Notes: generated from the sequence alone by a model not told the origin. Shown: positions 20,942-33,627, numbered from the stretch's first letter. The stretch is DNA of 64,000 bases from Dactylorhiza incarnata (GCA_033032865.1 JAWHQI010000040.1:7857001-7921000); one strand, 5' to 3'. Program-made: numbers and translations.

Positions 20942-21259
20942 GTGGAGAAGGGAGACTGTTCTACCACAAACCAGCAGTGGTATCTGGACAGTGGATGCTC
21001 CATGCATATGACTGGAGCAAAAGAACTATTGGAGAACTTCAAGGCCAATGAAGAGCCTAAGGTAATCTTTGGGAATTCCCACTCTGGGCAAACCAAAGGA
21101 CATGGTTTACTCAGAATAGGGGAAGTATCATTTTCTAAGGTTACTTATGTTGAAGGACTTCAACATAATCTAATCAGTATTAACCAGATGTGTGATGGTG
21201 ATTATAAAGTTGTATTCACTAAGTCTGTGTGTCATTTAGTTAGCTTAAGAACTGACTAA
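20942..21259 (+). pseudogene. copia aspartic protease domain (E1)
   Basis: Retropepsin that would cleave the Gag-Pol polyprotein in the particle. The catalytic motif LDSGCSMHMTG follows QQWY, and the segment ending GLQHNLISINQMCD is the usual copia protease C-terminal signature. This domain is open, but the frame is closed just upstream (TGA at 20894 and another near 20935) and by a stop at 21257, so it cannot be made as part of a polyprotein. Confidence 0.85.
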
Positions 21260-22690
21260 AAATTATTGTCTAGTCTTAGGAAAGGTAAAGTCTATGTTGT
21301 AGATTTTGAGTACACAAAGTCTAAGATCTGCTTATTCAACTCTTAGTTAGAAAATAATGAGCTGTGGTGAAGAAGAAGACTTAATCACATTAATTTTAAG
21401 ACTATTGCCAAGCTCTAAAAGCTCAACCTAGTAAGGGGCTTACCAAATGGTAAGTTCAACAAAGACTATCCCTGTTGAGCCTGCTAACTAGGAAAGCAGA
21501 TCAAAGCATCATTCAAACCAATTGGTAAGAATGATTCCCCTAGAATCCTATTTCTATTGCACATGGACCTATTTCGTCCTATCTCCACTCAAATCTTAGC
21601 TAGTAAGTCTTATACTTTAGTCATTGTTGATGTCTTTTCTAGATTCAGTTGGGTGTTCTTTCTAAAAACTAAGTCAGACAACTTCAATATCCTCTCAAGA
21701 TTCATTAGACAGATTTAATCTGAATTCAATATTCAGGTTGCTGTGATCAGAAGTGATCATGGTACTGAGCTTGAAAATCAGTTAATGTGTAGATTCTGTG
21801 AGGATGAAGGGATAAGACAAAGCTATTGAGCTCCTAGAACCCCCCCAACAAAATGGGGTGGCTGAAAGGAAAATAGAACCCTAATTGAATCAGGAAGGAC
21901 ATTATTGGTTGAATCCAACTTCCCAAAGTCCGTTTGGGCTGAGGCAGTAAATACTGCTAACATTATTCTGAATAGGAGTCTCATCCACAAGACTAAGTTG
22001 AAGACTCCCTATGAGTTATTAAAGGAGAAGGCACCTATAGTCACTTACTTTAGGATATTTGGATGTACTTGGTTTATCCTCAACAATGGGAAAAGTCATC
22101 TTGCCAAATTTGACAAGAAGGCCGATGATAGGGTATTCATGGGACATTCCTCATCAAGCAAGGCCTATAGGTGCTATAATAAACGCTCTCTAAAAATTGA
22201 GGAGTCTGTGCATGTATTTTTTGATGAAACTAATATGTTTTATAAGGGGAAGGAAACTTCCACCAACATTGTTTTGCAGTTAGAAGATCAGCTGGCAGAA
22301 CAAGTTGAAAGACTAAGCATAATGGACCATCCTTCAGTGTTTCAAGACAAAGGGAAACAGAAGATTACCACTGATTCGGATAAAGATTCTGCAGCAGATG
22401 AAGAGGAAATCACAGCAATTGAGGTGTCAGCAATAAATATCATTCCAGTGAATGAGGATGAAGACCCTACTGTCACTGAGCAAGCGATTCCTCAAGAAGA
22501 AGAGACTCGCCTAGAAAACTCAACAAGATCCAGGATGACCCTAAAAGATCATCCCTCAACTCAAGTTATAGGAGACTTGATAGTGGGAGTCAAGACAAGT
22601 AAACAACTCACTAGTGAAACAATGCTAATTTTCTTCCACTCTCAGTATGAACCCAAGAAATTTGAAGAAGCAGATATTCATCCTCACTAG
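21260..22690 (+). pseudogene. copia integrase, heavily degraded N-terminal half (E1)
   Basis: Integrase would insert the cDNA. The zinc-binding part and catalytic core (21300-21900) are recognisable only in fragments with many stops: a HMDLFRPIST segment around the first Asp, IRSDHGTELEN around the second Asp, and an NGVAERK segment around the Glu in a shifted frame. From 21905 to 22690 the frame is open for 261 residues, with the copia integrase C-terminal region (WAEAVNTANIILNR, YFRIFGC, a VFMGHSS-type segment) and an acidic linker toward reverse transcriptase. Confidence 0.85.
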
Positions 22691-24172
22691 ATATCTTCTA
22701 TGCAAGAAGAGCTAACCCAGTTTGAGAGGAACGTGGTTTGGACATGGGTTGAAATACCAAAGAATTACCAGTCATTGGCACCAAATGGGTATTCAAAAAC
22801 CATATGAACTCAACATGAGCCATAATTAGAAGTAAGGCCAGACTTGTGGCCCAAGGATACATGCAAGAGGAGGGGATTGACTTTAACCAGACATTTGCTC
22901 CAGTAGCAAGGCTGGAGGCCATCAGAATTTTTCTGGCATATGCAGCTCACATGAAGATCAAGGTTTATCAGATAGATGTGAAGAGTGCATTACTAAATGG
23001 AACTCTTCAAGAGGAAGTATATGTTGAGCAACCCCCAGGTTTTGTCAATCCAACTTTTCCTTCTTCTGTGTATAGGTTAGATAAAGCACTATATGGTCTC
23101 GAGCAAGCTCCAAGAGCTTGGTATGAGACCCTATCTACTTTACTTCTGGAACACTCCATTGAAAGAGGGATAGTGGATAAAACTCTCTTCACAAGAGCAC
23201 ATAAGAATCATCTATTTCTAGTACAAATATATGTAGATGACATTATATTTGGTTCAACTGATCAATCTCTATGCAAAAGGTTTGCTTACCTAATGCAGTC
23301 AAGATTTGAAATGAGTAGTATGGGGGAGTTATCCTATTTCCTTGGTCTTTATGTAAGACAAAATGCAGATGGCATTTTCATATCCCAATCCAAGTATACT
23401 AGAGAACTCATCAAGAGGTTTTGGATGGAAAATGCCTATGTTATGAAACCCCCATGGCTACTAAGGTTGTTTTGGATAGAGATGAAAAGTGTAAGTCCTT
23501 TGATTAGAAGACTTACAGAGCAGCCATTGGCTCTCTTTTATACCTGACAGCTAGCATACCTGATATAATGTTTGTTACTTGTATATGTGCTAGGTTTCAG
23601 GTTGACCCAAAGGAATCACACATGAGTTCTGTAAAAAGAATACTCAGATATCTAAAAGGTGCACCTGGACTTGGCTTGTGGTATCCGGCTGAATATGGGT
23701 TTGAATTAGTAGGTTATTCAGATGCAGACTATGTTGGATGCATGCTGGACAGAAAAAGCACCTCAGGAACATGTCAGTTCCTAGGTGCTAGACTGATCTC
23801 ATGGTTTAGCAAGAAGCAAACCATAGTCTCCACTTCTACAGCAGAAGCTGAGTACATAGCTACAGGAAGCTGCTGCTCACAAATATTGTGGATGCAAAAT
23901 CAGTAGTTATATTACAACTTTTCCCTTGACAATTCCACAATATATTGTGATAGCTCTAGTGCTATTTCAATAGCTTCCAATCCCATTCTCCATAGCAGAA
24001 GCACATGGAGATAAGACACCACTTTCTCAGGGATAATGTAGAGAAGGGTAAGATCAATCTTCAGTGCATATCCACTGATATTCAAAGGGCTAACATCTTC
24101 ACAAAGCCACTTGATGAAAGTAAGCACAAGTTCATCATCAATGCTCTAGGTATGCTTGATGGAGTATTGTAG
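22691..24172 (+). pseudogene. copia reverse transcriptase and RNase H (E1)
   Basis: Copies element RNA into cDNA and removes the RNA strand. The open part 22846-23547 covers most of the reverse transcriptase: [43 protein letters not shown] and the catalytic YVDDIIFGS. RNase H follows in another frame (23568-23906) with YSDADYVGCMLDRKSTSG and STSTAEAEYIA, then continues in a third frame to the end of pol at TAG 24170-24172 (TKPLDESK, GMLDGVL). Frameshifts near 22690-22840, 23545 and 23905 disable it. Confidence 0.88.
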
Positions 24173-24681
24173 GTCACACCTATTTTGTATAATGATATAT
24201 ATTCTATAGAAAGTTATTGCTGTAAAAAACTGTAAGGATTTTGAAGAAAAACATAACTATTTAATCATAGCTGCGTCGAATTCAAATCGATGTACCATTG
24301 ACTTCTACTCGACGTTAGCTTCGAGAGCATCATGGGACAGCTCAGTCGAATAGCACTCGACGTAACGTTGAATACCTATCGACGCTTACGTCGACATCAT
24401 AATTGATGATTATATTTTGAAGCCACGTCGACTTCAATTCGACATTTCGTCGACTTGTAAAAATGCGCGCCCATTGGCGGCATCGACATATTTTTGCGCG
24501 CTGATTTCAGCTCTTTTTGACGTTGCTTTGAATATAACCCTAAGTTGCGACGATTCATCTACACAAAGCAACTTAAGCATTCAATTCTATTGTGCTTTTT
24601 GAATTCTCTCACTCTTGTTCTCCTCCACTTCCCTTTCTTTGTCCTTCTCTCTATTTCTATGCAGGTACTCACATGACAACA
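24173..24681 (+). other. spacer between pol and env-like ORF (E1), TCGA-N7-TCGA modules
   Basis: No ORF. At 24270-24440 it has at least five modules with TCGA (or TTGA), exactly 7 nt, then TCGA, the same module as in E1 gag and U3. Such spacers also occur in element H (35501-36035). Confidence 0.65.
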
Positions 24682-26170
24682 ATGGCGTCTCCTTAAGATA
24701 TTATAGAATCAGTTGATCAAGCCCTAGAAACCTTACTCTCTCATTTCAGCTCTCTTTATCTCGCTTTTCCAACAGATTGCTATAGAAAGATTCGTGCCCA
24801 ATAAAGATAGCTACAGTACCTTACGACTCATATCAAAGATCTAGATGAACATGTAAGGTATGTGAGTCTCCATGCCGAGGCTTTTATATCCTTCTTCAAT
24901 GATATACAACATGGGGAGATGTATGTCAGCAGGTCTCCGCAAGATCTTGTGTACAACCCTCTTCAGGACTCAGTGTACACCACAACAATCCCACTCTCCT
25001 TTATCTCTAAAGGGGAGCCAGCTGTTACATCTAAGATGCAGCTTGATGGCTCAGTAACTCAGGGGGAGCAAACTCCTCCAAGGATCCTACCTTCAACATA
25101 GGGGGTGTCCTCAATTCAGGGGGAGATTCCCCAAATCTCTGATGATCAGGTCTACCTAAAAACTCTGCAAGAGTTACATGTGGACACTGAGCCATCCATT
25201 CCTGATGCACTATCATTCAGGGTTTCTTCTGAAGACTCTACAACAACACTTTCTCCAATACATCTTTCACCTCCAGCTCATCTTTCACCTCCACCTGCTC
25301 ACATTCAACCAGCTCAACCAATGCTCCTAACACCGTCTTCAGATGAAGACCTCCATACAGGGGGAGAGGTCATGGAAGAAATATTAGTGGAAGATATGGA
25401 AGAAATAAACCTTTCTGGGAAAGGTATACACAAGAATAAAGGAAGGAATTCAAAAAAGACAAGTCCTATTACAAAAAAATGAGAAAGTTGAATTCCCAGA
25501 GAATACAATGGAAACATACACTGATCCAAAGTTCTACAAAGCTTTAGAAGAGATTGGAGATAGAGATAAATATGAATATGAGACAACCCAAAAAGAGATT
25601 GAAGAAAAGAGAAATAGGTTCATTTATATTCTGAAGAAAGGAAAAGAGGTTGTTGAACAAGAGGAGTTGGCAAAAGCAATCCCCATCAAAACCACCTTAT
25701 TTGACACCACTAAGTATACTACAAGAAATCCTCAAGCCCAGATGTTGGATGGAATAGGGAAATTTCACAGGGGGGTATTGGATGTAATCCAGAGGATGCA
25801 GTGCAGCCACCCCAGAAGAAAAAGAAAGGGGAACAACTATCTGCGAAAAAGAAGAAGATTATGTTCAAGACAGCTTCAACCTCTAACAAACCACAATCAA
25901 CCTTTGTTGTACCAAATCCTGATACAGACTCTGAGTTAGATGATTTAGATTTGGAAGTCATAAACTTGATGACAGCTAAAGTTCTTGAACTGGGCTTCAA
26001 TTTAAAAGATGTTCATCCTTAAATTGAAACTGATCTGGAAAAGTTGTTCAAAGGACATGACAGGATTCAGAAGAACCCAGAGAAAGCCAAACGTGCAAAT
26101 TTCAAATATGTGGAAAGGAAATTCAGAAAGGACCATGAGGCCATTGCTACTTTTATTAAGGGAAGAAAAT
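24682..26170 (+). pseudogene. env-like / 3' ORF of a SIRE-type element (E1)
   Basis: A post-pol ORF is characteristic of SIRE/Maximus copia elements; its function is unknown. Here it starts MASP then stops (TAA near 24694). It continues as fragments: 24862-25101; 25105-25482 (proline/serine-rich, then acidic); 25508-25800, a charged coiled-coil-like stretch (KALEEIGDRDKYEYETTQKE); then a lysine-rich tail in another frame to 26170. No signal peptide or clear membrane segment is visible. It lacks the GKALLCK-type block kept in elements B and H, so part of the N-terminal domain is probably deleted. Confidence 0.6.
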
Positions 26171-26353
26171 AGACTATCTCTTGGGTAAACTTTGATAAAG
26201 ACTTGTTGATATTAATCAGATGCTTTTCTGTTTAATAGCCCATTTATTTGTATTTATCGTTTTGGGCATCTTATGTATAAGTTGCTTGTTTTAAGTTGTA
26301 TGTAACATAATGTGTAAAATCACTTCAAAACAATCTGTATAATTTGTTAAGAT

Positions 26354-26367
26354 AAATAGGGGGAGAT
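26354..26367 (+). other. polypurine tract of E1
   Basis: AAATAGGGGGAGAT directly precedes the 3' LTR and would prime plus-strand cDNA. Confidence 0.85.
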
Positions 26368-28054
26368 TGTTGGGAAAAACCTCTTGTGATTTAACTTAAC
26401 AAATTACTTATAAGTGATTTTACCTTTTAGGTTTATTACCCACATTATATAGCAAGGGTAATCTGGTTATTAGATGTCTTAGGGTGTCACACTCGACTTA
26501 CAGTGTCAAGATTAGGTCGGGGCAAGGACAATCTGAGTTAAATCAATACTTGTGTCAAATATAATTCGACACAACTTCGACTTGCTGTCGACGCAACTCA
26601 GACTAGAAGTCCAAGCAACTCAATCTCTTTGTCAAAGTATATTAAGTCGACGCTACGTCGAATAGGAGTCGATGTAGATAATGGAGCATGTCGAATTTAT
26701 TTTAGAAGTTGACACAACCTCAACTTCTATTCAATGCATAAGGAAGTATATGTCGAAGCCATCTGAAGTCGATGCAGCGTCGACTACAATTCAAAGCAGA
26801 CAATGAAGTTCAAAATGAAGTCTTCAACTCGATGGTTATGTCGATAAGTAATCGACGCAACGTCCACAACAGAGTTCAACCAAAGCAAGAAAGAATTCGA
26901 AGCTGCTCTTACATGAACTCGAAGGCACGTTGATAAGAGAGAAACCGAAGTCGATGCAGTGTCGAATATAGTCTGAAAAAGAAACATTTTCAGCTGTCCT
27001 TTTAGAACTCTCTCTGAAGACCCACATTACTAAAGATCATTCTACAACGGCTTGTGTATTGCCTAGAATTGAGAGGAACTATAAAGAAGATAGGAAAAGC
27101 TTTCTTGGAAAGGATTCAAATAGCTAGCAGATGGGTTGTGAACAAATGAAGAAGGAAATATAAATTATCAATGACTATGCCTTTTCAGGACAACCCAATA
27201 GAGGAAACAAATTCAAAATTAATCATGGACAATAAATAGGATGAGAAGAAAGGAATACACGGAGCATTTCATCACCATTATCTATAGTTTTTGTCGATTA
27301 GGGTTCCCACTTTTTCTTCTTCCTCCGGGAACCCTAATAGAGAAAGACAGAGAAAACAAGTGCTCTCTCAGAACAGAAAATGGAGTTGCTTCTTCATCAA
27401 CATTATATAACAGCAAGATTGTAAGAGAAAGATATACAAAAGGATCTGAAGAATATAACCCTTGCAAATCATCACAATCATAAGCAAGGGTTCATCATTA
27501 GCAGATCCATTGAAGAGAAAAAATTGAAGCTGAGAGCTTCTACAGAATTCTGACAACAGAATTCTTCTTCTCCATCCTCTTTCTTCTTTCAACTTCCTTA
27601 ACTGTACAGAGTTGTAAGAATCCCTCTTCAAAGGATTCAGTTGTTCAAGATCTCCTTATCAAAATAACTGAGTGGTTCAAGATCTCCTTATCAAAAGATC
27701 TGAGTGGTTCAAGATCTTCTTATCAAAAGATCTTTGGTTCTAATAGTCTCCTTATCAAAAGACTCAGGCACAAGTTGTGCATTCGTACCAGGTAGTAGAA
27801 GAGAGGACTACCCACATTTTGGGGAACCTCTTTAAAATCTTGTGTCTTCTATGTGTAAACATTTTCTGTGTTGTCCCATATAGCTTATTGCTTTTATGAT
27901 TTACTTTAACAGCATTACATCTATTTTGTGTTAGGTATTGTTAAAGCATAACACTTAGTGTTTTTATTGTGGGTCCATAAATATGATAGAAATATTTTTA
28001 AAACTCTATTCACCCCCATCTAGAGTATACTCAGAGGAATAATATGCACTTTTA
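26368..28054 (+). repeat. 3' LTR of E1 (1687 bp)
   Basis: Homologous to 15056-16789 throughout, with many substitutions and small gaps, so the element is old. The last two bases read TA where CA is expected, but the target duplication GTTGG follows directly. It keeps the hairpin array at 27618-27773. Confidence 0.92.
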
Positions 28055-29252
28055 GTTGGGTTCGCCCAAAGGTTCTACAACTGCTTACCACAATACCATA
28101 TGAAGCAAACAAAGAAATCATATAATCAATATGGGGCTCTTTGTAACATCCCATTTCTAATTTTGTACACTATGAGTTTTATATCACCCTAAGAATGGCT
28201 TGTGCGCCCTTGAGAGCAAGTTTGAGCCCTCAAGAGATTGGGTTTGCACGTAGACTGACTTGACTTGATTAAGGCTCAATTAACCTAACCTATCATCAAT
28301 TGATTTTGGTGGGACCTAGACAAATGATTTGGATTTTTCCAACTCATCAAGGTTGACTATGGTCAACCATGGTAAACCATGGTCAACTAGGGTCAACCAT
28401 AGTCAACCTTGGTCAACCATGGTCAAACTATAGTTAATCTTAGCTCAAACCATCTCCTAAACTTGAATTGGCTAAATCTCTTTGTCTAAAAATGCATGAG
28501 TTAACCTTGACCCCACCTTAACCCAATTCAGCACACCAAATCATCCATGAAGTCAAAACTAGGTCAATTAGGCTAATTTGGTAAAAATTGAATGGTGGTA
28601 GGGTATTTTACCAAGCATGATGTGTCTATGCAAAATTAAATTGGAGCCAAGTATTGCTTGGCTCTACCTTTGGAAGCTCTGATGGTCTCTCTGAATCAAT
28701 CACGAGGATACAATTGACATCTAGTGATGTTGGGTCAGCCAAAAGGTGGAAATCAAAAGCTTAAAATGGACATTTCCATATCAGCCTATTTTACCTTCAA
28801 TTGACCCATCAACTCACTTGTCTACCTCCTTAACAATTGAATTAAGCAAGGAAATCGAGTGGTGGCCCTTCAGTGACTACCAAATTAGGAATGGGCTTTT
28901 CCCTACCACACCCATCAGCACCATGTCTCCCCAAACTATAATAAGTGGAATTCTTCTCCTGAAGGAGAGATTCCTTACCCATCCCCCTTTGCTAGATCTT
29001 ATTGAACAAATTAGGAGGATTTACAATTGAATTGGGTCATAATTTAATAATTATTTCACGTGGATTCTCTGTTCTAAGAATTCCAACAATGGTCGGTGCT
29101 AATAGGTTGTTGGACCATCACTAGATGCACCTTCCTTTGGGGAGTCGAGTGGTGGTGGATTTGATCCCTGGTGGTTGACTAATGGTGGTGGAGAAGGACT
29201 AGAAGTACAGTTGAGATTGGGAGCTACATCCATCATTCATCTCCTTGGTAAC
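28055..29252. other. non-coding host sequence
   Basis: Begins with E1's right target duplication. No gene is recognised; the 94-residue ORF at 28746-29030 has no family features. It contains a short GGTCAACC repeat at 28355-28445. Confidence 0.6.
28355..28445. repeat. GGTCAACCATGG-type minisatellite
   Basis: About seven imperfect copies of a 10-13-bp unit, GGTCAACCATGG and variants. The same words occur scattered at 4500-5050. Confidence 0.7.
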
Positions 29253-30006
29253 TGTTGGGTATTGTATCCACAATTACCTGGATTTGAAGATATCCCCTAG
29301 TGAACTAAATTGAATTGAGTATGTATTTGATGATTTCTGTTTAGATATGTTATGATAGGTCTTAATGCTAAGTGCACACCAAAGTCAGGTTGCAATGGAT
29401 AGCCAAACACAGTTCTAGACAATGTAATCCCTCATTGTGCAGAACAAAGTGTTGGTCCATGTGTAATCTCTCTATTGTGGTGTACTTCATATACTCATAA
29501 CTGAAGGTCTTCAAGCTTCATGAGTGGAGCAGGTTCTCAGGAGAAAAGAAATTTTTGCTGAGTCAATTCATCGAGATGTCTCGAGAAGTTCCGATGAATC
29601 TCGATGAATCCAGACAGAAGCCAAATTTCTAGTTTGAAGAAGAAATTTCTGCGGCTAAGTCTATTAGACGAATGTTCTCATGAACTACCGACGAATATCG
29701 ATGAACGCAGACAGAAGTCAAAAAGGCAGACTTGTGAAGGAAATTGTGCGGCTATGTTAATTCATCGAATGTTCTCGAGAACTCCCGACGAATTCCGACA
29801 AATGAAAACAGAATACAGTTTTCAAGCTTTAATCAGTACCTTTCTATAGCCAAGTCAATTCGTCGAATGTTCACGTGAAGTCTCGACGAATGACGGACAG
29901 ACGGATTTCAAATTAACATTTCGTTTTTGAAATTTAGGGTTGGCCGCCAGGTTCAGTACACGTGGCGACCTCTCCTTGTCTGTCGCCCAAACCGTTGGAA
30001 GTCTTC

Positions 30007-30015
30007 CTATAAATA
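30007..30015 (+). promoter_or_regulatory. TATA box of the solo LTR
   Basis: CTATAAATA about 735 bp before the LTR end. The hairpin array starts about 375 bp downstream, so it would be transcribed. Confidence 0.6.
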
Positions 30016-30388
30016 ATCTCTTATTTTTAGGGCAAGAAGCTGTTTTTAACCCGATTGAAAAAGAAGAAGAAGCAGTTTTTCTTTCTCACCTGTTGAATAA
30101 GTTTCCAGAGATCTATAGTGCGCCGCTCAAGACTCGTTCTTCAGTGTTGCTAGAGATTTCTCTGATAAGAAGGCCTTTGATCAAGTGTTGCTCTCTCTTT
30201 TGAAGATCTTTTCAATTTAATCAAAGGGCCTACTCAGATCAGGTTTGCCGATTCTTTATTCTTTCTAATCCTTGAAGATCCAAGCTTTCACTCTAAAGGA
30301 AGAAGAAGATTCAGTATCTCCAGATCTGAAGTTAATCTCTATTGAGATTCAAGAGAAGTTTCGTTTTAAACTTTATTTAATTTCTGTA

Positions 30389-30527
30389 GGAGTTTTTACT
30401 CCGAGTTATTTTGTAGGAGTTGTTTACTCCAAGTTGTAGGAGTTGTTTACTTTGAGTTTGTAGGAGAGGTTGTTCTCCGAGTTTGTAGGAGCCGTTGTCT
30501 CCGGGTGTAGGATTTGTTGATAAATCC
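30389..30527 (+). repeat. array of GGAG-N-CTCC hairpins with covarying stems
   Basis: Six units spaced about 20-30 nt and linked by GTAGGAG: GGAGT/ACTCC twice, one decayed copy (GGAGT/ACTTT), GGAGA/TCTCC, GGAG/CTCC and GGATTT/AAATCC. The fifth and later stem positions change together on both sides. Confidence 0.75.
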
Positions 30528-30741
30528 AAGTTTTGGTGAAGTTGCTGACGCTAGCCCGAAGTGCTAGATAGGCGGAGCGGGAGAGAGGAGTACCCACCCT
30601 TGGGGAACCTCTATAAATCATGTGTCTCTGTGCTGTGATTTATTTTGTTGTGATTGTGCAAAATTTTTTATTCCGCAATCGCAGTAGAGATAACCTATTC
30701 ACCCCCCTCTAGGTGATTTAGGTAGACAACGATTTCTTTCA

Positions 30742-31986
30742 GTAACAATATTATAGAGCCATTGGATTACCTCAGATTATCCAAGCTAATTATTGGAAGC
30801 TCCTATAAGTGGATCGACTTTGGATCCATAGTGTGGGAAGACCAGATTACGTCTAGCACTTTTATTAACCACAGGTTCTGCTGTAAGATCCTTGTTATCA
30901 TCATATTTAATCAAATCCTTATGATATAGTTTAATTTAATTGGAATTTAATTGACCCACTTCTAATAGTTAACTTCGTTTGAATAGATGAGCACCTTCCA
31001 GTAGGAATTAGCAAAAGTATTAAACATGAATGTTGTATCCCTTGGTCTAAGATCTCAGATTGGGATCTCATTCTTTATAGATGTCTAGAACTCCCATAAT
31101 ACAATTTTGAAATTGATGTGACATTAACCTTGGAAAATTCATATTCTTTGTATTTTTCTATTGCACTGATCATTTGGTTCTAATATCTAAAACCTAAGAG
31201 TTATAACCATGGGCATGTCAAAACATTATTGAATTTTTGGAACATAATTGCCCTAAAGCTGTGATAAAATTTGGCATTATTTAATAAAGTAAATTAATGA
31301 CATTATGTGGGCTTATTGAATGAATCAAATTGCTAATTTTTGGTGACATCTTGGTTATCATATGACTAGCCTCAGTTAAATATTTGAACACAATTGGACA
31401 TCATTTGTCACTGTTTTAAATTAAACTCATGAAGTTCTCATTTAGGGTATTTCTAAATGTGATTTAAATGTCTATTTAGGAAAAAGTAAATTTAGTCACT
31501 ATCACATTTGATATATTGATTAATTTAAATAGATATCTGAAGGTGTATTAAATATTTTATATTATTTAAAGCTCAATGACTATCAATGCACTAAAGTGTT
31601 TGATTAAACATTGGGTTTAGTATGATTATGTTTCAAATGTTAATATATGTCACATTATTATATGATCTTGTTATGCAACCATCATATTAGAGATTTAAAA
31701 ACATAACAAGGTGGTTTATTTTGGTTTGTACATATCATTGTTAATCTAAGCTTGCACTTTGGTTATTTGGAAAATATGTCTTGTTTAGGTATTAATAAGA
31801 TGATTTGTTCACTTATGTTCACTCCATCCACTAATATGAGCTTCAGCATGAGTAAATATAATACTTGAGGAATCCTTTAGGCTTGAATATTAGCCACTCC
31901 ATGATTCACACATGTTTAGTACCTCATTTAGTATAGAAATGTGTAAACTTCGGGGAAATTGGGAGTGAACAATAGAGAAGGTCTTA
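30742..31986. other. non-coding host sequence, nothing recognised
   Basis: AT-rich, no ORF of note and no recognised element. It resumes the same host sequence interrupted by the solo LTR. Confidence 0.55.
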
Positions 31987-32255
31987 TGTACAGTGACACC
32001 CCTGAGTATTCTCTAGAGTGGGGTGAATAGAGATTTAAAACTTTTCTTTTAAATGTGCAAAAAAAATAATAATTCTAACTACTACGCATTCAGAATTCCA
32101 AGCAGAATAAATTAATCACAGAGTAATACAAATAAATATGGGACAACACAGAAAATTTGCACAACACAGATGAGACAATTTCTATAGTGGTTCCCCAAAA
32201 TATGGATACTCCACTCTTCTACTATCTTGGTAGGAAAACATTATCTAGTGCCTCC

Positions 32256-32449
32256 TGAATCTTTTGATAAGGAGACTCTTAGAACCAAGGTCTGAGTCTT
32301 TTGTTAAGGAGACTCTTAGAACCAAGCTAGATCTTTTGTTAAGGAGATCTTGAACCAAAACTAGATATTTTGATAAGGAGATCTTGAACCAATATAGATT
32401 TTTTGTTAAGGAGATCTTTAACCAGAATGAATCCATTGAAGAGGGATTC
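32256..32449 (-). repeat. hairpin array with TTTGTTAAGG-type loop (element H)
   Basis: Stems seen in plus sense: GAGTCT/AGACTC (32294-32299 with 32310-32315), AGATCT/AGATCT and GAATCC/GGATTC (end at 32449), each around a near-constant 9-10-nt loop. It is the counterpart of the E1 array. Confidence 0.75.
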
Positions 32450-32823
32450 TTAGGACTCTTTACTCAGTTTTAATGAATGAGAAAGTAAAGTAAAGAAGTA
32501 GAAGATGATGAAGATGGTTCTTCTGCGAATGAATCCTCCTGCGGTAGTCAATGAGGATTAAGGCACTATGTGTTTTGCTGGATCTTTTCTTCAAAGAATG
32601 AATCCTTGCTTGAGAAAGTGCAAGGATTATGACAGCCCTGATCTATTTGATGACCTCCGTATAATATGTATGCTTCTTGTAGAGAGAGGAAGAAGAAGAT
32701 CGGTCGTATTTTTTTGTACAGAGATCAGTCGTATTTTTTTGTTGGAGGGAAAGATATAGAAGAAGAAAACAGAATAATTGTTATTTATTTCTTTTGAATT
32801 CTGGATACTTATTCTCTTGTTGA

Positions 32824-32831
32824 TTATAAAT
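32824..32831 (-). promoter_or_regulatory. TATA-like motif, element H LTR
   Basis: Minus-strand ATTTATAA lies about 840 bp before the LTR end in element sense, at a position similar to the TATA motifs of the other LTRs. Confidence 0.35.
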
Positions 32832-33627
32832 GAATGACTTTCCTCTTCTGTTGTTTCCCTAGTCAGAATGTCCAAGAGGTAGTATTGTGTTCTTTCTATT
32901 TGTGTTGAAAGTCAGTCAATGTCCTTTTGAATAATTTCTAAATATATCATTATTGAATCTTTAAAATTCTTATTTCTCTTCTTGTTAATGTACGATATGT
33001 TAGAATTCAAATAACTTCCATATATATCTTCTAAATAAGCTTCAAAATTGAATCCAGGAAGTTTTCAAAAATTTGTGTCTGTATTCGACGTTGCATTGAA
33101 TTACTTTTCCTTCTTATTGACGCACCTTTGAGTTCTATTAGAAGCAGCTTCGAAATATTCCTTAGCTTTGACATGAACTCTGATATCGATATTGCATTGA
33201 TTCCTTATTGATGTATCCATCGAAATGAAGACGCAGACTTGTAACTCTGACTTCTGCGTCGAATATATTTCAAAGTTGTGTCAACTTCAAATTTTGCATC
33301 GACTGTATCTGCCTTCTGCGTCAAATACATTTCAATGTTGCATCAACTTCAATTGATGCATCGACTACCAGTCTGAGTTACCCTTACTTCTATTTGAAGT
33401 TAATTCGACTTTCAATCAAAGCTGCGTTGACTTCTTTTTGACGCAGAATTAACTCAACTGTATTTTGCACTCCTTTTGACTAGACTTTGACACTCAAATG
33501 TGAGTGACATTCTAAGACATCTAATGACCATATTACCCTCACTATACAACATGGTTAATGAATCCTAGATGACGAAATCACATTTATATAATTTTTATGA
33601 TAAATCTAGAGGATGTTTTTCCCAACA

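Larger units (their letters stand above)
15056..28054 (+). mobile_element. complete SIRE-like Ty1/copia element E1, decayed
   Basis: A 13.0-kb element: 5' LTR, Met-tRNA primer site, gag, pol (protease, integrase, reverse transcriptase, RNase H), spacer, env-like ORF, polypurine tract and 3' LTR. Target duplication GTTGG is at 15051-15055 and 28055-28059. Stops and frameshifts run through gag-pol, and a solo LTR interrupts gag, so it is inactive. About 1.9 kb of its length is that insertion. Order and the extra 3' ORF fit the SIRE/Maximus lineage. Confidence 0.93.
29253..30741 (+). mobile_element. solo copia LTR with perfect target duplication
   Basis: 1489 bp from TGTTGGGTATTG to TTTCTTTCA, flanked by GTAAC on both sides (29248-29252 and 30742-30746). 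It has the TATA motif at 30007, a hairpin array at 30389-30527, and the C-rich ATTCACCCCCCTCTAGG block near its end. No internal sequence is present, so it is a product of LTR-LTR recombination. ORFs at 29604 and 29940 lie within it and have no recognised product. Confidence 0.92.
31987..33627 (-). repeat. 3' LTR of element H
   Basis: In plus sense it runs from TGTACAGTG to CCCAACA (33621-33627), with the CTCTAGAG block near 32018. The left edge is inferred from the TG start and alignment to E1's LTR end. It is rich in altered TCGA words (33080-33480) and has the hairpin array 32256-32449. Confidence 0.75.

Noticed and set aside
28746..29030. 94-residue plus-strand ORF in host sequence
   Set aside because: Composition is ordinary for a chance ORF; no motif and no conserved neighbour.
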